Of a DNA stretch of 64,000 nt, positions 1-12,383 are shown one piece after another. The stretch covers positions 1,364,001-1,428,000 of the forward strand of contig JAVFKD010000002.1 in NCBI GenBank assembly GCA_036429605.1, written 5' to 3'. A model generated the notes under the pieces. That model saw only the letters and a list, made by a program, of their open reading frames with translations. It was not told the DNA's origin and did not search any database. The stretch's first letter is position 1. Every line of letters starts with the position of its first letter. The position numbers were made by a program, and so were the translations under genes. This DNA is from Cladobotryum mycophilum (taxonomy: Eukaryota; Ascomycota; Sordariomycetes; Hypocreales; Hypocreaceae).

Positions 1-71
1 TAAGCCCTCAGGCGCTCATAGACCAACGACCCGTCGTACTGCCCAGTGGTATAGAGCTTACAGAGTCCGGC

Positions 72-2017
72 TTGCAGCATGTCTCCGATTACACTGAGCT
101 CGCCGTTTCCGCCAAAACATGCGCCATGTGCACCATGCTATATCAACAGTTAAAGGGAGAAAGGTTGAAACAAGGAAGACGGCATAGCATTATTCTCACT
201 GCTGACAAGTACTCGTTTGATCTTGATGAGCCTTATCAAGTGGCTGGGATGGATGCCTTGGTAGAACACTCTGATATCAGGGCATCTTTTCATGTTTTCG
301 CAGATCCAGGTACTACACATGCTAGTGTTGTTGTCATGAGAGATACGCTTACTGACGTTGAAAACTCGAGCTTGCAGTCGACGATGCTTCATTATCGGGA
401 GACATTGCCGGACGCCCAATCCCGCTAGACCCTAGGTCTAAGCAGTCATTCGCAAACATCCGCTCCTGGCTAGGCAACTGTTCCAAGAACCACACAGACT
501 GTCAGCCAACGCCAGAACTATTCACTAGCCAAAAGAACGGAGTCGCGAAGAGCATGTTTCCAACACGCCTTCTCTATCTTGGAGATTTAAAAAGCAACAG
601 GGATATTTGTCGTTTGGTGGATCGTTCCCAAGTGACAGGAGATTACGTGGCTTTGAGCTACTGCTGGGGAATGAACCAGCAATTACGGACTCTATCAACC
701 AACATTGCCTCGCATCTGGAGCAGATCAAGCTCGCTGATATGCCGCTCACGCTTCGCGAAGCCGTCGCCGCTACGCGCGAAATCGGCATCTCCTATCTAT
801 GGATTGACGCTCTTTGTATTATTCAGGACGATTCATCCGATTGGGAGCGGGAGGCCCCTCAGATGGGTGAGATTTATCGCAATGCATACTGTACAATTGC
901 AGCCGCTGGGTCAGACTCGTCAGCCGGTGGCCTGTTTCACTCCCGTCAACAACCCGAGGGTGTAGTCACCATTGAGTATCAACCCAAGCCAGGCCGTGAT
1001 CCAGTCCTAAGCGGAGGCTCCAGAACATTGCACCTCTATCCGATAGCATCAAACTTTGTCACAGAAGTCGAGCAGTCAATTTGGAACACGCGGGGATGGA
1101 TTCTGCAAGAGCGCAATCTGAGTCGTCGACTCATCATATTCGGCAAGGGACAGACTTTTTTCGAATGCCAGCAGTCTAGCATCGGAGAAGACGGGAGGGA
1201 CGTGACTCACTACCAGAACAAACGCCTTGGAGGAGGCTCAATACCTCAGGGCAGCGACTGGGAGTGGTGCTTGCTTGTCGAGGACTTCACATCGCGCCGG
1301 TTGACCTATATCCAGGACAGACTTTTCGCCATTGACGGTCTGGCGCGTAGTTTTGCTGCCATGAGAGGGGCCATGTACTGTGCTGGACTATGGGTCGACC
1401 ATTCGCCACTTCACCTGCTTTGGTATCTCAAGGACGATCCTAGTGCTGAAACGGGAACGCTCAGCGAGGACAAAAGTTCAAAGAGAGCACCGAGCTGGTC
1501 GTGGGGTTCGGTCAATGGGCCGGTGATGTGGGAACCGGCAATTCTCGAGGCCAGGACAGAATGCAAACTCTCTCTGCCTGCAGATGTGGCAGATCGACAC
1601 CCGGGAGACATTAAAGTTCGAGAAGCACGACTGAGTTATCAGGGGAACCTCATTTCTGTTGACCGGCACACCCATCGAATCTCGGATGACAATGGGCCTA
1701 CAAACTTGGAGGGGCGTCTTCTCTACCTCATAGATATCCAGACACATCCGCGATGCTACGCCCTCATTGGATCTTCGGGCGAGAGACTAGGCTGGGCGGC
1801 TTTTGACGACGGAGACCAAGTTCCGGGTCCATTTGTGGCTGCGTTCATCTCACGGAATCATGCTGAGGATGAAACGAAAACCTCCATCAACGTCTTGATA
1901 CTAAAGGAGGTTGCGGGGATGACGGATGAGTATGTTAGAGTTGGCGTTGGCGAATTGACCAAGCTGAAAGTGAGTCAGACAGCAGAGTTTAAACACAAGT
2001 CGATTTGCATAAGATAG
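72..2017 (+). CDS. HET-domain (heterokaryon incompatibility) protein, 5' end possibly outside window
   Basis: Two exons, 72..309 and 378..2017. The 68-nt intron (GTACTA..TTGCAG, branch TTACTGAC) is needed to join the N-terminal segment to the HET domain in frame. From the Met at 72 the product is 625 aa. HET hallmarks are clear: YVALSYCWG near residues 169-177, LWIDALCIIQD near 220, DWEREAPQMGEIYRNAYCTI, then RGWILQER near 318. An N-terminal Cys-x2-Cys segment (KTCAMC) and the AGRPIPLDPRSKQSF stretch are typical of the region ahead of HET in this family. HET proteins trigger cell death when genetically different hyphae fuse; most family members have no demonstrated partner. A possible splice acceptor (GGCTTGCAG) just before the Met at 72 suggests the true start may lie upstream of the window. 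No C-terminal repeat domain (WD40, ankyrin, NACHT) is visible. Confidence 0.9.
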
Positions 2018-4268
2018 TTTAGTTTGAGCCATCAGGCAGCATATCTCTTGTATAAAATAATGCACAGACTGACCAGGTATATCAGAGAGGTCTGAGTCAC
2101 CGGGGGACCCCCCATGACGTTGGTGGATCAGTGCGTGCTGCGACATGATTTGCATAGACTGAGGCTACATATTGGGTTTGTCTAAGTAGTATGCGGCTTG
2201 GCGCTGCCAGTAATCTATGCATCTGTTAATGGGCTGCTTGCTTGCTTGCTTGTTGGCTGGACGGGAAAAGATTGTGGTATCAGTGCATGACGGGGGAACG
2301 TACTGGAAAGACCATGTTGGACTTTAACCGAGTCAACCTGCATGGTGAGCACTGAGAATGAGGTAGAGAGGAATTAGCACGTGGAGGAACGACTCATGGC
2401 CGCTACAGAGATTACAGAGAGATCAGTCCGATCATGTTTCCTTTTTGTGGCTCTGTAGTGTCTGTAGCTCTGCTCTATGACTCTTATCCACAAGAGTCTG
2501 CGTCGGTAGCTCCATCTGATGCAAAATTTCAACCATGGCCGAGTCTCGGACCCTGAAAATCTATTGTCGAGACCCAACTGCCAACTAACCAAGGTGGTAG
2601 GTACTACTGCTAGTCAGATGTTGAGATAGGGACAAGACAAGGAGATGCGCAATTGGGTTCGTTTGTTCGTTTCGGCGTTGGCCGTGCATTGCAGTTTCAA
2701 CAAGGTAAGCAAACAATGGAGCGATATGTTGGCGGTTGGCGGGCCAGAGAGAGAGAGAAAAGGAACTTTTTCTGCTTCAGGTCTCATCTAGTGAGGGGCT
2801 AATTGGCTCTAGATGAAGGCGTTCGAGGGGCAAAAAAAGCAGTTCGGTCGGGTCTTGCGGCCCCTGGCACCAGTTGATGGTGGTGGCATCATATGCAATG
2901 TGGAGCTTGGCTGTTTGTGTCTCTCTCTTCCAGGCCGTGGTGCAACGTGTAATGACATCGATCGCTGCACTGCACTGCACTGCATGCATGTATCGTCCCT
3001 CGTGATCTTCTTTCCTCGAGATTCTAAAGGCTCCAGCGTTCTCTGGGCGTATCCAGAGCTTCGCGCTTCGTCTTGTCGCGTGTCCTATAAAAATCGATGA
3101 TGCTGCATGAGAAGTGGTTCCTTTTGGTGGTCGCAGTTGAGAGTGTCCAGCGTCTCCTCATTGAACTGCCCCGCCCCGTTACAGGTGCTTTAGCGCAATG
3201 ATAATTTTGAAGCAGTGCCGCAGAACAGGATCAGCATCTGGTAATCGACCAATCAGAGTCAGTATCGCCTCGGAACCAAAAAAGCGGTGACGACGTAGTC
3301 AAAGTGCTCAACTCTTGTCCAGCGACCCCAAAGCGGTTTAGCCCCGTCAGGTCCCCTGTCACAAGCGAATCAGGCCACAGACCCCACCTTGATATTTTTT
3401 TTAGAGGGACATGGAGAGAAAAAAAAAAAAGTTTGGGGACAATGGAGAAAGAGCACGAGCAGGCAAGTGCAGTCAACCAAGTGGATAAGGTACGCTATAG
3501 CGTCGTGTGTACTTGTAGTACTACCAGGTACTTGTAGATTAGTTGCTACAGTACCTACCTCTAGTACCTCTAGTATTTTTCTCGCCTACTGGGGTCAGTG
3601 CCAAAAGCTTTTTTCACTTCTCCTCTTTCTCCTCCTCCTCTTCCTTTTCCTTTGTATCACCAGCAATTCATCTCAAACCCCAGACAACGAAGTCGCCCTA
3701 TATCTCGGAATCACATCAGAGTATCCCCTAAAAGAAACCTTTGTCGAGTCAAAATGCCTTCGGCCGTCGCTGAGCTGTAAACGCCCACTGCGGGCCGTGT
3801 CCTGTTATCCCTGGCCATGGCTCGCAGTCCAGCAGTTCATCGAGTTCAATCAATTCATCCTCGACCATAGTTTCTACAGGCTTTCCCGCTCTTGAGCTGA
3901 AGCTCTTCGAAAGTCTGTCTCTGAATCACAAGTTTCCGCGAGTTGCCCGCTTCGGACAGGGCCTTCGTTTCTCAATATCAATTTCTACAACCCCCCTCCC
4001 AACCTCTACCTCCATTTCAAACACCCCCTCGATATATTCCGCCTAACCTCCGAGCTCTATATCCAATTCGACTACGTCTAGCGACGAAGAAAGAAGAGTT
4101 TCAATACTTGGCAAAGTTCAATATTCCATCGTATATTCAACAACCCTCCTTCATCCCCCTGAACAGGAAAACCTTTACTCCCACGAACTTATCAACACCC
4201 AATTACAACAATTACCACAACAATAGACACATATTTTCCAAAAGAATATCACAAACACCAACATCATC
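2018..4268. other. Intergenic region and leader of the next gene
   Basis: No supportable gene. It contains a short GCTT tract near 2230-2246, a CACTG repeat near 2962-2980 and, from about 3600, a pyrimidine-rich C/T stretch followed by a CAACAA-rich segment. The latter looks like the promoter and long 5' leader of the gene starting at 4269. Short open frames here lack coding character. Confidence 0.5.
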
Positions 4269-6079
4269 ATGTCTCGCAACATTCGCCGCAAGTACCCCGC
4301 CACAACCCCCTCCAAGGCCCGCAAGCGCCGGGGGTCGGACTCGTCCTCTTCACTCGACCTGTCTGATGACGAAGGCTACTCCGCCGTCGAAGACATTAGC
4401 GACTCTGAAGATGACGATGAGGAAGATGTAAATGCGGTCGAGGAGGAGAGTATCTTAAAGGAAGGCATTGTTCAGTCTCCCGTCCCTCCTCGGCCGCAAT
4501 CGGATGATGAAGAAGAAGAAGTAGCAGTAGAAGCAGAAGCAGAAGAGGAAGAGGAGGAAGAAGAAGAAGAAGAAGAAGAAGACCCAGTTGACGCCGACGA
4601 TGGCGATGGTGATGGTGATATTGACGACAACGCAAGTTGGGGTGGCATTGTCTCCGAGGTCGATGACGACCAAGTGTCAGACTTTTACCCAGACGCAAAT
4701 GCTTTTGCTTCTGATATTGCAGTGGAACGCCACGTACGCTTTGATGTACCCGACAGCGATTCCGATTCCACTGAATCGGAAGATGATCATGCCGATCTCT
4801 TTCCGGACATTTTTGTCTCTCAAAACGCTCTTGACCCCGCTTTCCGTCGTGAGATCGAGCATGATCCCGATGAATCCTCGGGGTCAAATTCCTTCTGGGA
4901 CTATCACGGCCAATACGAAGAGGAAGATTCAGAGTCCGAAGCTGAGGAAGTCATCCGACGTCTTTCGGATGACGAAACTTCAAGGGTTACACCTACCGCA
5001 TCTCAGGCCGTCAACCTCGATGCCGACTTTACCCCTGCTTTTGAAGAGCCATTGGAACTTGATGGATATGAGAGTGAGTCCTACCCAAAGTGGGACTCGT
5101 ACGCCTTGCACATGCTAACCATGATATCCCAGCTGATGGTGACACCACTGATGAGGAAGATATCCCTGAACCCGTCATTCGTAAAAAGACACGTCGTCCG
5201 TCGAACAACATGGACGAGCTCTCAGATTCAGAAGCCGAGTCTCCTGTCAAGTCACAGCGTGGTCAGCCCCGTGTTGGCCGCTTCAAGTTGGATCGATCTG
5301 ACAAGAAACCCATTGCTGTCCTTAATCCCCTGACCAGAAAGATGATGATTTTCACACCACACCGACGACGCCAACTTGACTTGTCACCAGAGCAATTCAA
5401 CTTCCCCTGGGCCATTGAGGAGCAATCATCCCCTATCCTTAGCAACTCAGCCAACATGATGCTCAGCGCTATGTTCTCGTCTAATACCTTTGGCGATTTT
5501 GTCAATGCTCAGACCATGGGCCCAGCAGAAGCCTTCTTCCCCTTTCCCGAAGAAACCAACACTGCCGATGAGAGTTCCTCTTCGCCAAGCGTGCATGGTG
5601 ATGAAGATGAAGACGAAAATAAGCTTGACATTAGCGACTTCATTACATGGGGTGAGGATGCTGCTGGCCATTCCTCCGGCGAAGAGGAGACCAATGAAGA
5701 TTGGGAACAATCCACACCTAGGCGGCCCACCACCGCCAACAGCGAGATGGATGTTCTGTCGCATCTCACTTCGGACACTGTTGGCGCGTTCCGCCGCAAT
5801 CAGATTAACCAGCAGTTAATTTTAAGTAACCAAGCCACTCAAGACTCTCTTGCCTTTAGTGGTCCATATAATTATACAGCTATTAGGGGTTTGAGATCAG
5901 ATCGTTTCGACACCGCGGGTGTACCCCTCACCCCAATTCGACGACACAAGAGACAGATGAGCGACACTACTCGCAGTCCTCTTGAAACACTCTCTGCCAA
6001 GCGCAAAGCCTCTGGTGACACAGCTCCTGGCCACAAGAGACAAAGAAGCATCTCGGATGTCAACTTCCTGCGGATATGA
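4269..6079 (+). CDS. Acidic nuclear protein, possibly Ifh1/CRF1-like transcription cofactor
   Basis: Two exons, 4269..5073 and 5133..6079, joined by a 59-nt intron (GTGAGT..CCCAG, branch TGCTAAC) in phase 1; product 583 aa. The N-terminus is basic (SRNIRRKYPATTPSKARKRR) and is followed by long Asp/Glu/Ser runs, including an uninterrupted Glu tract near residues 88-103. The middle carries GDTTDEEDIPEPVIRKK and a conserved-looking block (KPIAVLNPLTRKMMIF), then LDISDFITWGEDAAG and DTVGAFRRNQINQQLIL. A second basic cluster (GHKRQRS) is at the C-terminus. The acidic N-terminus plus the VGAFRRNQ segment recall the fungal Ifh1/CRF1 family that regulates ribosomal-protein genes; this is a resemblance from memory, not a proven hit. 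No enzyme motif is seen. The low-complexity composition points to a nuclear, intrinsically disordered regulator. Confidence 0.8.
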
Positions 6080-6943
6080 TGCGCATGAGAAGTCGCCTTG
6101 ACGAGTTAGAACAACAATACGTGCGAGGACGGCGTAGCTTTAACGCCCAAAGCTACCCCTGGCCGCGCTAGCGATACATTCTTTTGACAACATTCCCTTT
6201 TTCTTTACTTTCATTTTAACCAAGACTAGAGGTCCTTCTTACACAGCGTTGGGAAAGGTAGACTATTTCTTTTATACGGTAGACGGTGCAATGACAAAAA
6301 ACAGGCTTTGGAAATAAGCCAGGTCAGTGTCGGGATACTAAAAAGTATAGGGACTACTACACGGGGTGAAGGGGTTAGAGGTTCGCGTCTACTCAAAAGT
6401 CTTTTTATAAGCCTCAAGACAATGAGCGGTCTTGGGGTTAATGAGGTGTCTCTAGTGGAGTCGGCGGGCTAATGACTTAATGCCAATGACGGTTGCGATG
6501 TGGTGACGGCGAGCTTTTGCCGTGCGAAAAGCTACGATTCTTCTACTTGTATGAATGCTCCTTTTCTTTTCTTTCTCTTCTTGAATCTCATTCGCTCTAT
6601 GTATTTTCCTGTAGTTTTTACGAGATTAGTTAGTAGCAAACAAACATTACAATTTATATCTAGTTCCTAGAAGGTGAAGATGTATCGAGCTTGATTTGTC
6701 CAATTCTGTAGGGTAATCTGGGGCTTTTGCTGTTGGGTTGCTTCAGGTCTGTTAGTCTTCTCGATAAAATATTAGCTTGGCAAAAATAATAATAAGCAGA
6801 GAGAGAGTGTGTGTGTGTGACGAGGGCAATATTCTCGCCAAACTAGGTGCGTGTGTGCACTTGGTCGATCGCTATAGAAAAAATCATCTAGATGGGAAGA
6901 CGCATATGGCCAAAAAGACAAAAAGGACAAAAAGAAAATCAAC
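6080..6943. other. Intergenic, 3' flank of the acidic nuclear protein gene
   Basis: No gene seen. T-rich stretches probably represent the 3' UTR and polyadenylation zone of the upstream gene. A GA/GT microsatellite lies near 6799-6818. Confidence 0.5.
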
Positions 6944-7015
6944 CGATCTAGCCAGGACTCGAACCTGGAACCTTTGCCACCGGAAAGCAACGCGCGGCCA
7001 TTGCGCCACTAGACC
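6944..7015 (-). tRNA. tRNA-Arg (anticodon CCG), intronless
   Basis: The minus strand folds as a complete 72-nt cloverleaf. The acceptor stem is GGTCTAG/CTAGATC (one G-U pair), the D-stem GCGC/GCGC closes a loop containing GG, and the anticodon stem TTGCT/GGCAA closes the loop TTCCGGT with anticodon CCG. The variable region is AGGTT, and the T-arm is CCAGG-TTCGAGT-CCTGG, which also supplies a B-box. The discriminator is G. T-runs (TTTTC, TTTTT) directly downstream on the minus strand fit a Pol III terminator. CCG decodes CGG arginine codons. There is no intron and no encoded CCA, as usual for a eukaryotic nuclear tRNA. Confidence 0.93.
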
Positions 7016-9261
7016 GCATTGTTATCAGATAAAGAAATAATTTGAGTATATACGTCGCTACTCATAGGACATTTCGTTGTCCGGAGTTTGCTGTTGTTCG
7101 CTATTGTTTGGTGTTGAGATGGAGTCGTAGGTCTCCTAGAGTTCCAAGGGTTTCAAAACTGCAACAGCTTTCTCATTAGACTAGGTTATTTATTCCTAGT
7201 CTCTGTTTCATACTTGATATTACGCCCCCTGCCATAGAAGCATGGGAGAAACACACCGGTTCCCCGGAATGATTCAGATTCCCCGAGCATCTCCCGTTCT
7301 AGTCAGGCCACTCTAGGGTATGAATAATACCCTCGAAGATTACCATTCAAAGCTGTAATACCGTTGTAGATTTTCATAATTAAGGGGACTCTTCTCCTAT
7401 CTATTGCGTTTTCATTACACAAGCATATTAGTCAGGTACCCCGTACCCAGCTGATACTCCAGGATCGTTTCAACGTAAAGCCAAGTCGCTGCGGCCAACG
7501 GGAGTTCGTACAGGTCTATCAATAGAAATATGTTAGGATGTATAGGAGACTGCCAAGCTGCGGCTAAATGTCGACGCAGAGAACCTGGTGCATCCACTAT
7601 CTGCCTTGTTCGCTGATGGACCTCACACGTGGGCCGGGCATGCGTTCGACTATAGTCGTCGAGTTTCCTTATCAGGTTTATGCCGTCCAAGTAGCAACCG
7701 ACCTCCCAGCCTGCGGCCGCTGATGACCAGCAACGGGCACTCCCTCAATGGGATTTTTGTTGCTTCCTGGCCACATGTGTAAAAAGAAAGTCAAAGTCCA
7801 GCCACAGGTCGCAGGAAGCAGGCCGTGCACTCAAGGCCTGGTTGTCTCAGACAGCTTTGCAGCCACCAACCACAAAGACTCATAGCCAGTAGAGTCTGCA
7901 GGTAAAGGCGGCGGCTACATGCACTCCGTACTCTGTACACAAAAGCCATGCAGATCATATTGTTCTTGTTGTCAGTGACGCCTGCTTCAGGTTGCTGGCC
8001 AGCGCGTATCTCCAGAAAGGCAATTCCCCTGCCAAGTTAAGCCCGAAAAAAGGCTAGGTTGCTCGGGCCATCCCGTCGATCAGCCCGTCTCTGTCGGCAT
8101 TTGCTCAATCGGCAGCTATTTCTCGTCTGAAGGAGTACTATGGCTGGGTGCCAGGGGGGACGAAGGCAAGAAGCGGCTTTTTGCTGAAATGCGGGCGTTG
8201 CTTTTCTCCTGACAGAAAGTTGGCGCTGCATAAGATCCCGCTGTCAATATTTAGATGTCAAGATTCTGCAAGAGATTAGCTTGAACACGAGCCTCCAGCC
8301 ACCTTGAAGATTTCTGGACCAGGATCATCGTGGAGACTGGACCCTTGCAGCTCGGGGTGGCTCAACACTCCTTTTTAGCTTTAGCCAGCAAGTCTCAATT
8401 TCCATTTGCAAATGGAACAATCAACCATGCCATTCTTTAGATGCTTTGGCGAATAAAAATTCGAATCCGCTTTCAGCTAATGTGCACACCGCCACTGCAC
8501 TATTTGCCTCATCAAGGCTTCTATGCCCGAATTTAGGTCTTTACCAAGTAGCTGTAACCATCTTGGGTTGACGCCGTTGCAATAAAGGCCGGCAAGGATC
8601 TTCAACTGTAGGTTTACTGCAACCCGTGTGGGGCATCGAGGTGCTTTGAGAGGCTTGCGGGCCAGGCCGACTTGACAGTGGCCGAGAAGCTCATTTGTTC
8701 ACATGTATGTAGACGAAGCATCCAAGTAGTACAATGTCTTTTGTTGGCCATGTAAATGAATGTAATTTTACTTGTTGCGGATAAAGAGAGTCGCTGTCTC
8801 AAATGATATTGCAGAGATCTCTGTATTCTAAGGCGACAAGTTATATGACCGGCCACTTTCATCGACCTTATTGAGCGCCAGGTACGTGCGTCCGTACCCC
8901 ATACAACTCTATGCCACTTTGCAGGACCCTGGCCCGTAGTGGTCCAGTCTCCGGCCTTGCCTAGCCGCTCCCCATGTACGGCAGAGACGTGGATCCTCGG
9001 GATGCTGCCGTAGAACCTAAATGGAATAGTTGATGGCTGTTGGACATGTTGCCGAGTCGCAAATCTTGCCATGCTACGCCCGTAGGCGGTGGGATTCGTG
9101 GTAAGGAGAAGCAGGGTTGAAATCTTTCAATGTCTCGAAGCCCGCATATAAAGGGAGACGGCCCCCCTACCCCATGGAAGCACCAAGACATCCAAAGCAA
9201 CCGACCTTGACCATCACTAGATTTCCTCAGCATTGTAGGCCCATCTGTCGAGGTAGTCACC
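7016..9261. other. Intergenic region upstream of the eqolisin gene
   Basis: No supportable coding region on either strand; the longest frames (for example 8614..9072 minus) lack recognisable motifs. The last ~150 bases hold the promoter of the peptidase gene, listed separately. Confidence 0.5.
9147..9152 (+). promoter_or_regulatory. TATA box of the eqolisin gene
   Basis: A perfect TATAAA lies 110-115 nt upstream of the ATG at 9262, in the context GCATATAAAGGG. The spacing suits a short 5' leader of a highly inducible secreted-enzyme gene. Confidence 0.55.
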
Positions 9262-10117
9262 ATGAAGTTCCTCAACACCGTTCTCCTGTTTGCCTCTGGC
9301 TCCATGGCTGCCATGGGTACAGCCCAACGTCGTGTCAGAATGGCCGAGAGATTGGCTCGCTACCAGTCCCAACCAGCTATCATGGCAGATGCTCCCACAG
9401 ATTCGGGGGATCTGAGCGCTAGCGCTTCTAAGTCTTATACTGAAAACTGGGCTGGAGCCGTCAAGAGCAAGACTGGTTTGGGCGTTTCCGCCGTTCAAGC
9501 CCGGATTATCGTTCCTGCTATTGGCATGCCCAAGAATGGCACCGCTGAGACAGATTACCACGCTGCCGCCTGGGTTGGTATCGACGGTTATCAATGTGGC
9601 AGCTCCATCTTGCAGACCGGAATCGATATCGGAATCATGAATGGCAAGATAACCATCGATGCGTGGTTTGAGTGGTATCCAGAAGGTGAGATTGTTGCGT
9701 CAAGACGTTTGAGCCTGGACTAATGGAATTTCGATAGCCTCACACTCTTTTGACCTTGTCGTCCGCCCTGGAGACACCCTTCGTCTCTCGGTTAAAGCTA
9801 CTAGCAAGACAACCGGTGTCGCCACCATCGATAATCTCACGTCCAAGAAGTCAGCGAACCACTCCTTCACTGGCAGATTGGCTGCTCTCTGTGAGACGGA
9901 TGCGGAGTGGATTGTCGAGCGATATCATGTTGATGACGACTATGTTCCCTTTGCCGATTTCAATACACTCACCTTTTCGCAATGCTCGACAATTGAGAAT
10001 GGAAAGAAGGCTGGGTTGACCGACTCGGATGTGCTTGACCTTGTTATTGACAGGTCGCTTGCTGCCGATTGCAATATCCAAAACGACTCTACCTTGCGAT
10101 GCGATCACATCGACTAA
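9262..10117 (+). CDS. Secreted glutamic peptidase (eqolisin, MEROPS G1)
   Basis: Exons 9262..9685 and 9738..10117, with a 52-nt intron (GTGAGA..GATAG, branch GACTAAT) in phase 1; product 267 aa. A hydrophobic N-terminus (about residues 1-20) is a likely secretion signal, followed by a pro-segment containing RRVRMAERLARY. The mature domain starts near the YTENWAGAV motif. Both G1 catalytic residues are visible: Gln118 in SSILQTGID, following WVGIDG, and Glu202 in DAEWIVERY. They match Gln53 and Glu136 of scytalidoglutamic peptidase. The motif AWFEWYPE and late Cys residues are also family-typical. G1 enzymes are pepstatin-insensitive acid proteases secreted by ascomycetes. A TATA box sits about 115 nt upstream. 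Confidence 0.95.
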
Positions 10118-11280
10118 GCCAAATTCGCAGAAACACGATTAATTAGTAAATGAGATTTTGGGGCACATATAAACCATCTCAGCGTTGGCAGGCTCATCGA
10201 CGAAAAGTACCTTGCATTTGAATTATCGCCTGGAGCAGATGGAAAAGAGGAAGATGGACATCATTGTATGCTATGCATGTCGATATTCTGGGGATGAGGT
10301 TATGAGGACATAGATGGATGATGTAGATGAATGATCTTACTCACTTCCGACGACTGCCATCATCTGAAGCTGTGATTCAACTGCCTAATGAATGGATGAA
10401 TTCTAATTGGAGGTTTGAAGTTGAACCGTTAGCCGCGCGTAATGGCTTGAAGGTTGCATCCCATCAATGTATTGTGCGGAGTCGTTGACGCTCATGCCGG
10501 CGCCACGATTTTGGGGCACGCGACATCCAGTGTGAGTTGAACTACATGGTTCAACTGCGACGTTGGCAATTCGAATTGCTTGATTGATAAAGAATAAGGC
10601 GTTTATTGAGGAAGTAGTCAGCTTCTGGTCTCGTATTCGATATGGGGATAGACAGGATGAAACAATCTGACTTGTCCAATGTTCATCTTATCCTGGAGTG
10701 TTGATTACGTGTCCCTCCACTGTCAGTCAGGTCGGGCAATCACTGTGTGGACGGCTCTTGCCACTGCAGTCAACCGCTGTAACGCACTGTGAGAACTTCA
10801 AGCCTCCCCTGAACCTCTACTAAAACTAGAGGAGCTGAAAGGCGTGGGGATTGCATGAGACAACAACCTGGAAGAGGCAGCATCACCTCATCAATGGATG
10901 CTACGGTGCGACTACTAATTACTAATTAGAACTTGCAACCTCCATCTACTTTTCTTGATTCTTCTCTCATACATCCATTCATATTCTGTTTGATACCCAA
11001 CTTTATCATCCATCCCCTACGAGAACCCAAAGCGATTATTGTGCGGTAGCAGTTGGATAATACGCACTCCGTCCTGTTGCAGATCTTAGCCTCTTACAAG
11101 CACAACCCCCAAATAACCAGGATTTCGTGTCAGTGCGAAGCCAGACAGTGTCGTCATTCACAAAAGAGGTTCCACTCAGGCCTCGACATTGACGTATGTA
11201 AACCCCTCGATAAGGACACCGCCTACGCATCAACGCATCGCCCCTAAGCGTCTAAGCGTCTTCGTCCCTAAATCGCCAAC
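10118..11280. other. Intergenic region
   Basis: Contains the 3' flank of the eqolisin gene and the promoter of the Mpv17-family gene. I see no gene, tRNA or repeat of note. Confidence 0.5.
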
Positions 11281-12383
11281 ATGTCTTGGGAACTCACCAA
11301 GCGACGGCTCGCCCGCTCTGTCAATTCGAAATTCATCTATGGACGTTTGGTAAGTGCATTCTGCTCTCTCTCTCTCTCTCTCTCTCTTGATTGTCTTGAA
11401 TAGTTGCGCTATTCCCATGGTGGGGCATTGTCTCGCACTAATATTGGGAATCGTCAAACTGCATCTTCTACTTCCTTGAACCAACAAGACTTGATCAATT
11501 TGCTTGCATGCGCGAGACCTTGATAAAAACCTCCATGGCTGACTGCTTCATCTACAATAGCCATTACTCCATACCATCATTTTCCTCATCGAAATGGCTC
11601 TCGTTGCCAGGCTGACGGCGAGATTCAACGCTTATTATGAGGAACGACCACGTATGTCCCAGGCATCTCGATAAATCACCCGGAAATACTTTAGCTAACG
11701 TATAATCCACAGTTATGACAATGATGGTGACCAACGCCATCCTCGGTGGCATCGCCGATACTGTCGCTCAAACTATAACTTCTGTTCGTCAACGTGCGAT
11801 TAGAAAGCCCGGCGGCGTTGGCAAGGACGACACATTTGCCATCGAGATCCACGAGCTCGATCGAAAGAACCCCTTCAACGATCAGGAACTCATTCCCGAC
11901 TCCAGCGCGTTGCCTCCACCGTTCGACTTTGAGCGTCTGACTCGCTTCATGGCCTATGGTTTCTGCATGGCGCCTCTGCAGTTCCGATGGTTCAAGTTCC
12001 TGGAGAAAATCTTCCCCATCACAAAGGCCAACGCATTTGGACCTGCCATGAAGCGCGTCGCCTTTGATCAGCTAATCTTTGCGCCGTTTGGTGTGGGCAT
12101 GTTCTTTACCGTCATGACGATTGCCGAGGGAGGTGGTCGACGCGCCGTTTCTACCAAGCTGCGGGATATGTATGTGCCGACACTCAAGGCCAACTATGCT
12201 GTATGGCCCGTGGTCCAGATTGTCAACTTCCGCCTCATGCCCGTGCAGTTTCAACTGGTAAGTACAATGATTACGTTATGGACCAGCATATTTTCAATGC
12301 TAACATTGTGACCCCAGCCATTCGTCTCAACCGTCGGTATCGCCTGGACCGCGTACCTCTCTCTATCGAACGCTGCCGACTAA
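11281..12383 (+). CDS. Mpv17/PMP22-family integral membrane protein
   Basis: The core model uses exons 11594..11651, 11713..12257 and 12318..12383; all introns have GT..AG ends and join in frame. The protein reads MALVARLTARFNAYYEERP, then TNAILGGIADTVAQ, FMAYGFCMAPLQFRWFKFL, KRVAFDQLIFAPFGVGMFF and YAVWPVVQIVNFRLMPVQFQ, ending VGIAWTAYLSLSNAAD. These are the conserved Mpv17/Sym1 blocks with four predicted membrane segments. An upstream exon 11281..11349 (good Kozak context, donor GTAAGT) splices across a 211-nt intron into 11561 without a stop. That adds a basic 34-residue N-terminus beginning MSWELTKRRLARSV that could be a mitochondrial presequence; I include it in the span, but the start at 11594 is equally defensible. 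The family occupies inner mitochondrial or peroxisomal membranes; its transported substrate is not settled. The first intron contains a 24-nt CT tract. Confidence 0.88.
11364..11387 (+). repeat. CT microsatellite, 24 nt
   Basis: An uninterrupted CT dinucleotide run inside the first (5') intron of the Mpv17-family gene. Confidence 0.9.

Noticed and set aside
2230..2246. Scattered GCTT/AAGC tetranucleotide tracts (also near 25793 and 33137) as a possible dispersed element
   Set aside because: They share only the simple repeat, with no common flanks, so independent microsatellites are sufficient.
4396..4887. His/Arg/Leu-rich minus-strand open frame
   Set aside because: It is the antisense of the Asp/Glu-rich repeats in the acidic nuclear protein and has no independent support.
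8614..9072. 152-codon minus-strand open frame upstream of the eqolisin gene
   Set aside because: No recognisable motif, poor codon use, and it lies in the promoter region of a well-supported gene.
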